Shown: piece by piece, positions 24,401 to 37,800 of the stretch
Numbering within the stretch: position 1 is the stretch's first letter
Layout: each line of letters begins with the position of its first letter
Assembly (NCBI GenBank): GCA_036898135.1
Contig: CM072525.1
Location: 24,708,887 to 24,772,886 of the forward strand
Origin: Oncomelania hupensis
Lineage: Eukaryota; Mollusca; Gastropoda; Littorinimorpha; Pomatiopsidae
Direction of reading: 5' to 3'
DNA: 64,000 nt
The notes under the pieces: generated by a model
The model's input: only the letters and a program-made list of their open reading frames with translations
The model's database searches: none
Told to the model about the DNA's origin: nothing
Made by a program: the position numbers and the translations under genes

Positions 24401-27400
24401 GTGGCTACTCCGGCTCAGCCCTGCCGACCAGAGATCGTCGGTGCTGTTACTACCAGGGCCCAGGCCAAGAGAGGCAAGACGTCTACGCCACTGAAGGTCG
24501 CCGACAACTCCAAAGCTGCCATCGTGGACAGAGATAAGCTGATCCAGCTCCAGGAAGCTGACAGCACTTTAAACAAGTACAGGAACCGCCAAGACCACGT
24601 GACCAAGGGCAGTGGCACGGTCTATTTCGAGGTGAAGGCCAAGATCCTGTATCGAATCTTCCAGCACCCGAGGGTCAACGGAGGGAAACCACTACGTCAA
24701 GTATTGGTACCGTTACCCCTAAGGCGCCAGGTGATGGAAGTAGCGCATGACTCAATCATGGGAGGTCACCTGGGTATCAAGAAGACGTCGGATAGAATCC
24801 AGGCGGTGTTCTACTGGCCAGGACTTCATGCGGACGTCAGCCGTTTCTGCCGATCATGTGACATTTGCCAGAAGACCATACCTCGAGGAAGGGTCCCTAA
24901 AGTGCCTATGCAGAGAATGCCTTTGATTGACCGACCTTTCAAGAGGGTGGCCTTAGACTTAATCGGCGAAATAAGACCTCCGAGTGAAGAAGGTCATCGA
25001 TGGGTACTGACTTTAGTGGACTATGCGACTCGGTACCCAGAAGCAGTGCCACTGAAGAAGATTGACACTGAAACTGTAGCAGAGGCACTAGTGGACATGT
25101 TCAGTAGACTTGGAGTGCCTGAAGAAATTCTGACAGACCTCGGGACGCAGTTCGTCTCTGACTGCATGAAGGAGGTCAACAGACTGCTGAGCATCCGGCA
25201 TTTGACTACGACACCCTACCATCCGATGTGCAACGGGCTTGTCGAAAAGTTCAATCCTACGCTGAAGTCCACCCTGAAGAAACTGTGCAGCGAGCAGCCC
25301 AGACAATGGCATCGCTACATCAACGCCCTACTTTTCGCCTACAGAGAAGTACCGCAGGAGTCCACCGGCTTTTCTCCGTTCGAGCTGCTGTACGGAAGAA
25401 CCATCAGAGGGCCGATGGACATACTGAAAGAACTGTGGACGAAAGAAGTAGAGACCCCAGAGGTGAAGAACAGCTACCAGTACGTGTTTGAGCTACGGGA
25501 GAAGCTGGAGCAGACTCTCGAGATAGCCAGAGAAAACCAGAAGAAGTCCCAAGACTGTGGAAAGCACTACTACGATCGTAGGGCTGTGAATAGGAAATTT
25601 AAACCTGGCAACAAAGTGCTGGTGCTGCTACCTACTGATCACAATAAATTGCTGATGCAGTGGAAAGGCCCGTACGAAGTGGAGACCGTGGTGGGGATCA
25701 ACGACTATAAGGTGAAGGTCGGCCAGCATTCCAAGATATACCACGCCAACCTCCTTAAGCTGTACGTGGAAAGGCCACCAGAGACTGTGCATGCAGCAAC
25801 AGCAGCTGAGATCGATAACAGCTTTGACAGCGAGGAACTGTTGGAACTTGGGGACTTCCACAGCAAAGAAGGCATCGATGACGTTAAGCTAGGACCAGGC
25901 TTGACGGAAGGTCAAAAGTTGGAGCTCAAGGACCTTATGGGCGAATTTCCCCATAGCTTCAGTGATGTCCCAGGCTCTACGACTTTGGTCGAACATGAAG
26001 TCCACACCCAGACCTGGAAGGAGCATCTGCAGACCTTGAGGGAGCTGTTCCACCGTCCCGCAGAAGCCAACCTGACCGTGAGACCCAGCGAATGCATTCT
26101 GGGAGCTGACAACGTCGACTGCGTCGGACATCCGACGGAAGAAAAAGACAACGGAGGTTGCACTGACTCCAGGAAAGCCCACGTGATCGTCGTCTTTGAC
26201 CCTGGGCCGATGACAACCGCAACTGATGAGGGCGTCGTTTCCTTGCGGATGAAAAAACATTGACCGTGTAGATAAACTGTGAACATTGACAGTACCCAGA
26301 AAGACTTGCAGATGAGAAACATTGACTCTGTGTGAATGAACTGTGAACATTGATAATATCCAGACATATTTGAAGATGAGAAACATTGACTCTGTGTGAA
26401 TGAGCTGAGAACATTGACAGTGTTCAGACAGTCTGAAATAAGTTTTAATTCTGAACTTTGTTTGTGCATTACGTTTCAACGTTGTTGAAAGAAATTGGGT
26501 AAATTTCTTCTTGAGGGGGGGGGGGGGGGTGGGTGGGTTATGTTACGTTGAAACGCGAATGGTAGTACGTCGGAAACGCGCACGATAGATCTAATCGTTT
26601 CGTTTTGCAAAGTATTCAATAATGGAGTTTATTTACCTTTGATTTGAGTTTGCATTGTTGTTAGGAGAGGCTTTGTATAACGTTGATAATTTTCGTTAGT
26701 CGATATTGTTGTAGAATTCTCTGGATCCGCTTGTTTACTATCGATCGAAGTTTCGGGATAATTATCGAAGTATGAAGTCGTTCCCGGAAGCAGAAGAAAT
26801 ATGTATTGACGTAAGTCAGTGATGACGAAGTTAGAAGCGATTGGTTAAATTGCGTCAAACGAGATTGATCCAGGTTATTCGGGAGTATCAAGAGACTATT
26901 TAAGTGCCGCGCTGTTTCAAAAATGTGAGTGTTGTTGTTGAAAGTGATTTGGAAAGTAAAATTCGGAAGTTGTTGAGTTGAGTTGAGAATTGTATGCAGT
27001 TGTTGATGTATGCTGAATAAAAGTGGAAAACTTCATACGTCGACTTCGTGACTTGTATGCTGCTTGAGCGGGCTGCGTGGATAAACGAATCTGAGTTACA
27101 CAACTATCAGGAATTCAAGCATCGGGGCTGAATCAGATACTGATAGGAAAACACCAACATCAAACGGAGTGTAACACAGTGCATGGCGTGAAATTAAAAT
27201 TGAAAGAAAGAGCGAATCCCACAACGATTTAAATACCGCGTGGGATGGCAGCTTCATGGATTATCACAGCCAGCTGTGAATGGTAGCCGCTTTCAGTTCA
27301 GGGGATAGAAGCGTGACTAACGGCATAAATGGGACAGCAGTTGTTTCCCTTACACAGTGTACTCATAGATTGTGTTACGAAATACTGACCCGTACGGTCT

Positions 27401-30100
27401 GGTTTTTTAAAATAATTATTCCACAGTCATTAGAGAGAAGAGTAAAAACACAGGAAAGTTAAAATACTGGTTAAACTCTAAAACATCAGTTTATTCTAAA
27501 ACTTTTATAGGGTACAATATTAAGTCTACAACAGTCTACTCAACATAATATTACTCCACATCGGTTCTATCGGGCTGTATAGGCTAATTATCATTTGCAG
27601 ATTCTATGCCATGGACTCCAATAACCTACGATCAGTCAGTGAGACAGTGGAAGTGTACATGTGTCCAAGCTGCAGTGGACGCGGCACCTGTGATTTCAGC
27701 AGTATCACGGAGTCTGTGTCCTACTACTTTCACCGCGTGCAGTGCGTGTGTGACCATGGTTGGGAAGGAGAGCGGTGTGAGAGAGACTTTGATGGGTGTG
27801 CGGTCAATCCTTGCTTGAAAGGACAGACATGCAGAGACCTGACACCTCAAGAACAGGGAGACAGTGTCATTGGCTTTGACTGCGGCGCCTGCCCAGTGGT
27901 AGGGCTCCTTTACTGTCCTTTTATAATAATAATAATAATAAAAGTAGGCTTATATAGCGCGATACCCCATCTCAGGGCTGGGCTCACCGCTCTGAATATA
28001 GGATATATCTTTAGAACAAACATAAACAATAAAACAGGGTATGCAAGCATTCACACCAACCGTACTCACAAAGGCATACAAGAGAACAACAACATATGCA
28101 ATACACTACACATGCAAAATAAACAAACAACAACAAAAAAAAATAATTAAAAAAAAAAAAAAATATTAATACAATGGCATATTAAATAATAATAAGATTC
28201 ACCATACAGATTTAAAATGTAACTAAAAATATGTTACATCTAACAATGGTTAATTAATACAATGATCGGATAAAAAAGATAAGACCCGCCTCTCCTCACT
28301 ATTGCAAAAATAAAATATTATATAATATTTTTATTACAATTAGCGTGCATGAGGAGCAAAAATGTATATTTGTAAAAAGTGAGTTCTTAATGATATTTAC
28401 GAGATGTTATGGCCTCAGTCAGTCAGTTAAGGAGAGGAGCAAGTCGGAACTGTTTTTGTTTGCATGTTAGGACATCGAGATGGTGTGACAAGAATTAAAG
28501 TGGTAACAGCACTTGGGGAGATATTTATTTAAATAACCTAACCTGTCTTTATGTTGTTTTCGAAATTTGTTCATTATTTCTATCAGCTAAATTTTTTGCT
28601 TAGACCTTCAACATCATTATACAAACGCACCACAAGCTAAACATTACGTATCACTCAATAAATGGATGTTGTTTCTGTAGGGGCACGGAAAAATTGGAGC
28701 CTTTTGTCATGACGTTGATGAGTGCCAGACCAACAATGGCGGGTGTCAGATGACGTGCATCAACGAGAAAGGCAGTTTTCGTTGCGGCTGCCAGTCTGGC
28801 TATCGCCTCAACCAAGACGGTCGCACATGCAGTGACGTCAATGAGTGTGGCGAGGGCACCGACGATTGCGATCAGCTGTGTCGCAACATCCCAGGAGGGT
28901 TTGAGTGTTTCTGTGAAAACGGATACACCTTCAACAACACCTTACGCAAATGTGACCAGGATCCCAGTCTGGCTGCTCAGTGTCGGTTCTCAGGGTGCTC
29001 ACAAGGTAGGCCTAAACTTAATTAACTTCATTCACCTAATCTTGAAATTATTGGTATTATTTAATATAGTTTGTAAATGTGTTGTTGATGTACTTTCTTT
29101 TGCAATTAATTTTGTTTATATTATCACTGTTTTTATTCATTTGCTTTTCTTGACAACAGGTTGCAAGAGATCAGTAGACGCAATTTCAGGACAAGAACTG
29201 CTGCAGTGTTTCTGTTTTGGGGGCTTCATCAACAGCACGGAAGACCAAAGTGAATGTGTGGACAAAGATGAGTGCAGCTACAAAGTTTGCAGCCAGGAAT
29301 GCTTGAACTTTGATGGTGGTTTTTCTTGTGCTTGCTCCAGCGGTTACAAGCTGGACAGTGATCGCACCACCTGTGTGCCTTGCCAAGGACTCACTTACGG
29401 ACCCAACTGTCAATACCATTGCAGGTTTTAAATGTTTTTATTCCCCATGCAAATAAATGTTTACCAAACCATTTGTTATCTTTGCGAAGTCTTGAAAAAA
29501 AAGCACTTGCACAGCTCAGTGTTGATGTTGCCAAACAGTAACAACATTCAACATCAGTCAAACATTATGGAGTGTTTAGACATGATGCAATCTTGCTTAA
29601 GTTTGTGATATCTACTTATAGTTAATGCTTTATAATGCACCATGACGTAATACGATTAGTGCAATATAATCCCTCAATCTCCACTCAGATGTTTTCATCA
29701 AAATCTTATTGGAGCTTTGATTTCGCTGTTTTGTCTTACAGGTGCAGCGGCCATGACACTGGGTGCAACCACGTAACCGGATGTGTGTGTCAGGAGGGTT
29801 GGAGAGGAACATATTGTGAAGAAGACATTGATGAGTGCACTGAGACCCCTGATGTTTGCAGCAGTGACCACGTGTGTGTCAACACGCAAGGTTCCTACGT
29901 CTGTAGATGTCCGGATGGTTTCATCAGAAATGCTGCCGGATCCTGCTCCGGTAATACTATTTAATTATTTTAATTTATTTATGTTGGTAAGATTTATAAA
30001 ATGCCTGTGAGGCTGTTTTGAAGCAGATCTAAAAAAAATTTCTACATATTAACAGATCGCAAACATTTTGCAACAAAACTGTACTCTATATATTGTTCTC

Positions 30101-30131
<31 letters not shown>

Positions 30132-33100
30132 CTTCATGTGTGCGTGCGTGCGTGTGTTTGTGTGTGTGTGTGTGCACGTGCATGCGTGTTTGTTGATTCA
30201 GAGTGTCGATCTTTAATTTATTATTACAATGTTTAACGTCTACAACCTCCATTGGAGGTATGGCAGGTGGGTAATAACCATCCCAGGAAACAAGGGATAG
30301 GGACCTAAATCAACATTTAACCTTCAGAACAACCACACTGCTAAAATAGACAGTAAAAAATAGCCACTTTTATCTTGCCCATCACAGGATTCGAACCTGG
30401 GTCATCTGTGTGCCAAGCGAACGCTCTACCACTTGAGCTACGGCGATGGGACAATTATTATTATTACAATAGTAAAAGGCCTAAATGCTATGGTTCTTGG
30501 GGTTTGCTTGATGTTTACAGTGTCTTCATCTTTACATTTCTATTACTGTAAATCTTGGTTACCTTTCAGTGATTCTGTACTTTCCATTATTAATTCAATT
30601 GTCGTGAGTGTTAATGTAGACTATTTTGATCTGTTGATGTTACAGACATAGATGAGTGCGCAGAAGACTCGCTGCTCAACACATGTGCTCCATACAAACT
30701 GTGTAACAACGTGCATGGCTCTTTTTTCTGTACCTGTCCTCAAGGCTACATCATGTCTCCCAGCGGTGATTGTGTCGGTGAGTATAGGCCTATAACTGTA
30801 CCTGGTTTGTTTGGTGAGACAGTAGACAAGAATGTGAATAACACAAATTGATGATGGTGATGGTGTTGATGATGATGATTGATTGATTGATGATATTGAT
30901 GACGACGACGACGATGATGATATTGATGATTGATGATGACGACGTGACAATTGATGATTGGTTACACATAATATTGCACACCAACCAGCTAATATATTGG
31001 GTAATGATTGGTATCGTGATCTTCTGACTTTTAACAGATATCGACGAGTGTGCCCTGGGTATAAGTGAGTGTCAGCAACAGTGCGCCAATCAACCAGGCT
31101 CCTACAACTGTGAGTGCTTTCAAGGCTACAGGCTCAACGCCGACCGTGTCACCTGCACTCAAGGTATGCGTAACAGTTGTGATTAGACAGATTTTTGAAT
31201 GGGTTGATAATTTCCCTCTCACCTCCTGGAACGAATCCCATGGGTTGGAATAATCCACGTGTTAGAGCGCTGATAACTCCTGTTTTCAGAAATCTCCCTA
31301 ATTGTTCATGTTATATCAACATACGGTTAGCCTACAGTAGCAGCCTATATGGTTAATGTGGTCTTTTGTCTTAATGCTAAGTGTTGCATTTAAATGTGGT
31401 CCACTGTAAGTGTACAATCGTGAATTTTTGAATACTTCAGTGGACCAGCAAGGATGATTAACGTTCGAGTGGGTTTAGTGGTGTGGGGGAGTTATTGTAC
31501 ATGCTCAAGGCGATCTAAGGATAATATTACTTGACTTTTTTATGTCGTATGGCTGTTATAATATGCAAAGGGTGGTCCTAGTAGGTTTGTAGAAAAGATG
31601 AAGAACAGAGGGGAGGTTGACCCAGGGCCACGTACCTGGCCAGTACTCACAATAAAATGGTTCATGTGGATGACCTGATTAAATTTTGATTGACAGTGGT
31701 GGAGGTGTGTAGTGCAGCTGCAGAGTGTGATCATGGCTGTACTGTGGGTGAAGATGGAAATGACATCTGTTTCTGCGATATTGGTTTCATCCTAGCTGCT
31801 GACCGGCAGTCTTGTAGAAGTAAGAATGATTGTCTACACAGATCTGTTTTATAACTATTTGTACTCAGTAATTAAAGAATCATGCGCATCATTTCTTGAC
31901 AGATATTTTCTGCCATGTTACGGTAAAATGACTAATAAATACAATTTAACAAAAAGACCCAGATTTTATTAGCAGGGATTGTAATGTTGTTGTGTTGAGG
32001 TTTATGTTTTTAAATTTAATTCAGTGCCTTGTTTGTGTGAAGTGGTTTATCATTTATGAATGACCTAACTGCTCCTAGGAATGTGTGTGTGTGTGTGTTT
32101 GAAATCGTCCAGAAATGATTGTAAATCCACAGTTATTGCTCGTGAGCTAGACTGTTCAGTTTTATCATGGAGATTCATGATAGGCCGTGGTTTTACCTTA
32201 AATTTCATGATGTCAGCTTACATAGTTCAAATTCATTTATCTGACAGGGGTAGCGACATGTGCCAACGCAGGCTGTTCTCACACATGTACCACTGTAGAT
32301 GACAGACCCGTCTGTGATTGCCCTGCTGGGATGAAGTTGAGCAACGACCTCAAGAATTGCACAGGTACCTTTCTCTTTGCCCTTAAGATTTGCTACAGCA
32401 ATTCTTTGTAGATGCATGTGTGGTTTTGTGTGTGAGATTTTTGTGTGTTTTGTGTGTGTGTGTGTTTTTTTTTTATTTGTTTGTTTTGCAACTTTAATTT
32501 TAAAAAACATTTTCAGAAATTAAGTTTACATAGAGAAAAAGTCTTGGACAGATGGACAGAGTACTGCTCTGACCTTTACAACCATACACCAAATGGAGAC
32601 CCAGCGCAGTTCTAGCATGTCCCGAGAACAGAGAAGAAGAAGAAATCCTCCCAATTCTCCGGGAAGAAGTTGAGGCAGCAGTGCAATCGCTAAAGAAAGG
32701 GAAGTCAGCGGGAGTGGACAACATACCCGCGGAACTGCTAAAAGCAGGAGGAGAAGCGATGATTGATGCTCTCACCATTATCTGTAACAAGATCTGGCTG
32801 AGTGGGGAGTGGCCTATACCATGGACCCAGTCGCTTGTCATCACTCTTCCCAAAAAAGGTGACCTTCAAGGGGGGTGAAAATTGCCGCACCATCAGCCTC
32901 ATCAGCCATCCCAGCAAGGTCCTCCTGAAAATAATACTCAACAGTTTGAAACCCCAAGCTGAACAAATCATAGCTGAAGAACAAGCAGGATTCAGGGCAG
33001 GGCGAAGTACCACTGAGCAGATTTTCAACCTCAGAATAATCTGTGAGAAATACCTACAGCACCAACAACATCTATATCATGTGTTCATAGACTTCAAGAA

Positions 33101-34806
33101 GGCGTTTGACCGAGTCTGGCATGCAGCTCTATGGGCAACAATGAAAGTGTACAACATCAGCCCTAAAATTATTGAAATCATCAAAAGCCTGTATGACAAG
33201 GCTACCAGTGCAGTCCTCCACAACAGCGCCATCGGAACTGGTTCAGAACAACAATCGGTGTGCGTCAAGGATGCCTACTCTCCCCAACACTCTTCAACAT
33301 CTTCCTAGAGCGCATCATGTCAGATGCTCTTGCAGACCATGAAGGCACAGTCAGCATAGGGGGTAGAGCAATCTCCAATCTTCGTTTTGCAGATGACATT
33401 GATGGATTGGCTGGAGAGGAACAAGAACTTGAACAGCTGGTACAGAGGCTTGACACCACCTCCAGAGCCTATGGAATGGAAATAAGTGCAGAGAAGACCA
33501 AAATGATGACCAACAACACCAATGGCATCAACACGGACATCACAAAGACTATTCTGCAAGGCACAGTGCAAGGAGGTAGAAGAAGAGGGAGACCGAAAAA
33601 GAGGTGGGAGGACAACATTCAAGAATGGACTGGTTTGACACTGAGCGAAGCCATCAGGGCTGCTGAGGACAGAGAGAGATGGAGTGTGCTGGTTAAACGA
33701 TCATCTGTAGTGCCCCTACGACCTTCGGGTTACGGGACAGGATAGGATAGGATAGAGAAAAAGATCTTGCATCTACGTAAAGTTTAGCTTTTCCTTCCTG
33801 CTTTCCTTCCTTCCTTTTTTCCCCAATTCATTTTTTTCACCGTTGAAGTTATGTTATAAGGTTTACATTAACATTATTACCACCTGAATATTCCAATTAC
33901 AGTACTCAGCAGCATACTGTCTTGGAGCGGCATGTTGAATTCGTTGTTTAAATTAATGAAGTTCAGGGCCTTTGCTTTAGCTCAAGTGGTAGAGCGTTCG
34001 CCTGGCACACCGATGACCCAGGTTCGAATCCCATGGTGGGCGAAATAAAACGTGGGAACTGTCCGTTTTAGCAGTATGATTGCTTTGGTGGTTCAATGTT
34101 GATTTAGGTCCCTACCCCGTGTTTCCTGGGATGGCTATTTCCGTTTGCCATATCGCCAATGGTGGGTGTGAACATTAAACCTCAATGTTTTTTCATTCAT
34201 GGCCTGCGTTTTTTTTAGCTATTATGAGATATAAACTAGACTTGTAATCATTGCTCAGTTGCTGGCTTATCAGTAGTTTATTCAAATCTAAACTTTCTAA
34301 GTTAATTGCTTTTTGTCTCAGCACTAATTATTACTAGTGGGTGACGTTACATTCATAAACCTTTTTCTATTTTTCTGTATGTAGTATGCCCTTTGGGAAC
34401 TTACGGGACAAACTGCGGAAGCATGTGCTCCTGTGGACTGGGCTCGTCCCGTTGTGACGTCATCTCTGGCTGCGTGTGCAAGACTGGATGGAGCGGGGAC
34501 GCATGTGATGTTGACGTTAACGATTGTGATGTCCCAGCAATCCGACAAAAGTGTCAGGCGCAGCAGGCGACGTGTTTCAACGAGCCTGGGTCTTACAGGT
34601 GTCAGTGCGCGACAGGCTTCAGCAAGGATGATGATGGCGTTTGTCGAGGTAGGCTTACTCCAAATGTATTTTCTATCAAAATCAAGAATAAGCCCATTTA
34701 TGCTTATAACCATTTCATGATTTTTTCCAAACTCCACTCCACCCACCCTCATTCCCCACATCTGCACTCACCCCTCACGCACAGACCGAGCAGTCCTTTG
34801 TGTGGT

Positions 34807-34871
<65 letters not shown>

Positions 34872-37800
34872 ACATAAAATACTACATAAATTAATAGTGT
34901 GGGTGTGTATTTGTTTGTCCATATATAATCGTATCCTACATGTTGTAAAGATTTTAAACAAATATTACTTTATACTATGTTTAATTTTTTACTTGCATTT
35001 TTATTTTTAATTTTATTTTTATTTTGTTTTATTTTAGTGATCAAGTGCCTGTCATAATCCCTTGTAAGAGGTAATAAAGATTTGTTGAATTGAATTGAAT
35101 TGTTGATATGTCTTACTTCCAAACAGTCTGTGTTTCCTTCACACGTTTCATCACTAATATACACTTTTGCTCTCAACTAGACATCAACGAATGCAATCAG
35201 CTGCACAGTCCATGCAGCCAAAGATGCGAAAACACTCCAGGAAGTTATCGCTGTCTCTGCAACCCGGGTTTCATTTCACAAGACGGGATCTGCATTGCCA
35301 TTGGTAGGTAATTTTAGACCCTCTCTCATCTTCTTCTTCTTCTTTTTGCCGTCTGCCATATTGCCAATGGTGGGTGTAGACATTAAACCTCAATGTTCAT
35401 TCGTTCATTCTTCTTCTTCTTCATCGACGTTGCCATAGAGGTCGTAGACATCAGTTTTACCTTCCTCTAGTTCTATCAGATGGCAGATCATGGAATATTT
35501 TCATTGCTAATATGTTTTATGTTAAATTGATGTATTGCTTCAACTTCATTAACTGTAAGTCCAAAGAAAAAGACGGTAAACGCTTTGCTTTGAAGCTCTT
35601 AAACTATGTTGTGCAATTTATTTAATGAATTAATTTGTTTATTCCTGGGTGTAATCAGAGATTAAACAAGGTATTGCGACTGTGGTTGACAAAAACATAC
35701 AATGTGGAGTTTTATTATTACAGCAATAGGGCCTACAGTTTGTGCGTTCATGTTTTGTGTTGTCAGAGTATACATGGCTGGGACAGAACTGCTCCAGTGA
35801 TGCAGATTGCCAGGCCAACAACAGTGACTGTTTCAAAGGCTCCTGTCTTTGCACGCCAGGATACTACTATTCTGTTGGAAATGAGTATTGCGTCAGAAGT
35901 GAGTTTCTTTATTTAAACGTTCAAGCATCCTCATTTCTGCCCAGAGATATTTTTGTTTAAAATGATAGGTTGTAAATTACATATTGATTACATTCTCTGT
36001 TACATTTGACTTTGAGGGCGAATGTCTATGTGATTCCTAAGTAATCCCTGTTATCTGACACTGTGGATCTTCTCACTGTATACAAGGCTTTTTACAAGGT
36101 TTGGGAGGCGGAAAGATGGTGTTATAGTATTGGAAATACTATACTTTTGTTATGTTATACGAAACTATGTTATGTTACGAAACTAAGGGGATATCTGGAG
36201 TGGTGGCTTTGGGTGGGCTGTGGCTTGAACATGGAGGTTGGTATAAACTGAAATTGAAACGTTTAGTACAAGGCTACGACTTCAAGGTTGAGTACAGAGC
36301 AGGGAACACAATGACGATCTTGGACACCCTGTCCCGTCTCCCAAGTAATGATGACCAGACAGCAATCCATTGGGATATGCGTGTGGATGGCGTTGACCTA
36401 TCCACGGATGAGGTCACCTTCTGTGAATTTGACTTCATCAGCTTCTCACCGAAGAAGCAATTACAGCTCGGAGAATTTACAAAAACATATCATCATTCCT
36501 GAAAACATGAGAGCAGAAGTCTTGATCCAACTGCACCAATCCCATCAGGGGATAGAGAAAACACGCTTGCTGGCACGTCAATGTGCATATTGGCCAAATA
36601 TCAACAAAGACATTGAACAGTTAATCAAGACATGCGACACGTGCCAAGCATTCTCCAATGCCAACAAAAAGGAACTACTTCTACCACATGAAATTCCAGG
36701 TGGGCCATGGAAGAAGCTGGGAACTGATCTATTTGAGATTGAGGGTAGAAACTACCTGCTGATCTGTGACTACTACTCCAAGTATCATGTTGTCACAGAA
36801 ATGACCAAAACAATGAGCGCAGCAATCACAGAAGAAGTTGAGAAAACTGTGGCCATGTTTGGCAGACCAGACATCATTGTCAGCGACAATGGACCCCAGT
36901 ACAAAGGACAAGCATTCCATGGATTTCTAAAGCGATGGGAAATTCAACATACAACTTCGTCGCCTCGATTTCCTCAATCCAATGGATTTATCGAAAAACA
37001 AGTCCAAGCCGTAAAAAAAACATAAAGAAATGTAACAGCAACGATACTGATTTTCACATTGCTATGATGAATCTTCGAGCCACTCCAGTGGATGAATCTT
37101 CGAGCCACTCCAGTGGATGATAAGATTCCATCTCCTGCTCAACTACTCATGGGACGACCGATTGCCACACTGCTTCCATCTCGCATGATGCCACGTGTAG
37201 ATGACCACGGCTACAGCAGATGGAACACAAAAAAGAAGTCATGGAAGGTTACTATATGACCAACATGCTCGGGATCCACTCCCACCATTGTATACAGGTC
37301 AGGCAATCAGAGTCTTTGACAAGCTAAGCAAAACATGGGCGCCTGCTACAGTTACAGGAAGATGTGAAGAACCAAGATCATACAATCTCCAAACATAAAA
37401 CGGCAACATCATACGAAGAAACAGAAGAGATCTCCACGAAAGAACTCCAAGAGAAGAAGGACGAACAGACTTACCCAAAGAACCCTGAACTGATTGAGAG
37501 TCCCAGCGTGGGAAAAGTTGTGGAACCAACAATCACACAATATCCCGAAACACCAAGCACCAAGAGGGAAATAACAGAAAAAAATAAATCCACCCGCTGT
37601 AGACACGAGCAAGTCAAGACATGTCACAAAGACTGGCCGACAAATCCGACTGCCAATCAGATACAGAGATGATTGTTAGGACCTTGCATATGTCAACCTG
37701 TTAGCACGCTTGGTTTTAACTGTCAAATCAGTTAAAGAATTCATTAATGTTACATGGCCTCAAATAACCTAATATAAATCCAATGCCATTGTTTATAATC

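Larger units (their letters stand above)
21682..27176 (+). mobile_element. LTR retrotransposon A: RT-deleted Gmr1-type element
   Basis: Complete insertion: two 636-bp LTRs (21682-22317 and 26541-27176) starting TGTTACG and ending TGTAACA, flanked by a perfect 5-bp duplication CAGTG (21677-21681, 27177-27181). I count two differences between the LTRs, so the insertion is young. A putative primer-binding site starts 3 nt after the 5' LTR; a G-rich polypurine tract precedes the 3' LTR. One long frame encodes gag, protease and integrase; the reverse-transcriptase core and RNase H are absent. It lies in intron 7 in the sense orientation. Confidence 0.95.

Noticed and set aside
25889..26479. Minus-strand open frames of 145-196 codons opposite the end of element A (and 42430-42949 opposite B)
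   Set aside because: They are antisense shadows of conserved coding and of the ~64-bp tandem units; the proteins show repetitive [14 protein letters not shown] runs and no family similarity.
30372..30450. tRNA-like sequences with A- and B-boxes (also 16430, 34000, 45070, 46830, 52150, 58100)
   Set aside because: Each is followed by a SINE body and recurs in copies; acceptor stems are not preserved, so none is called as a tRNA gene.
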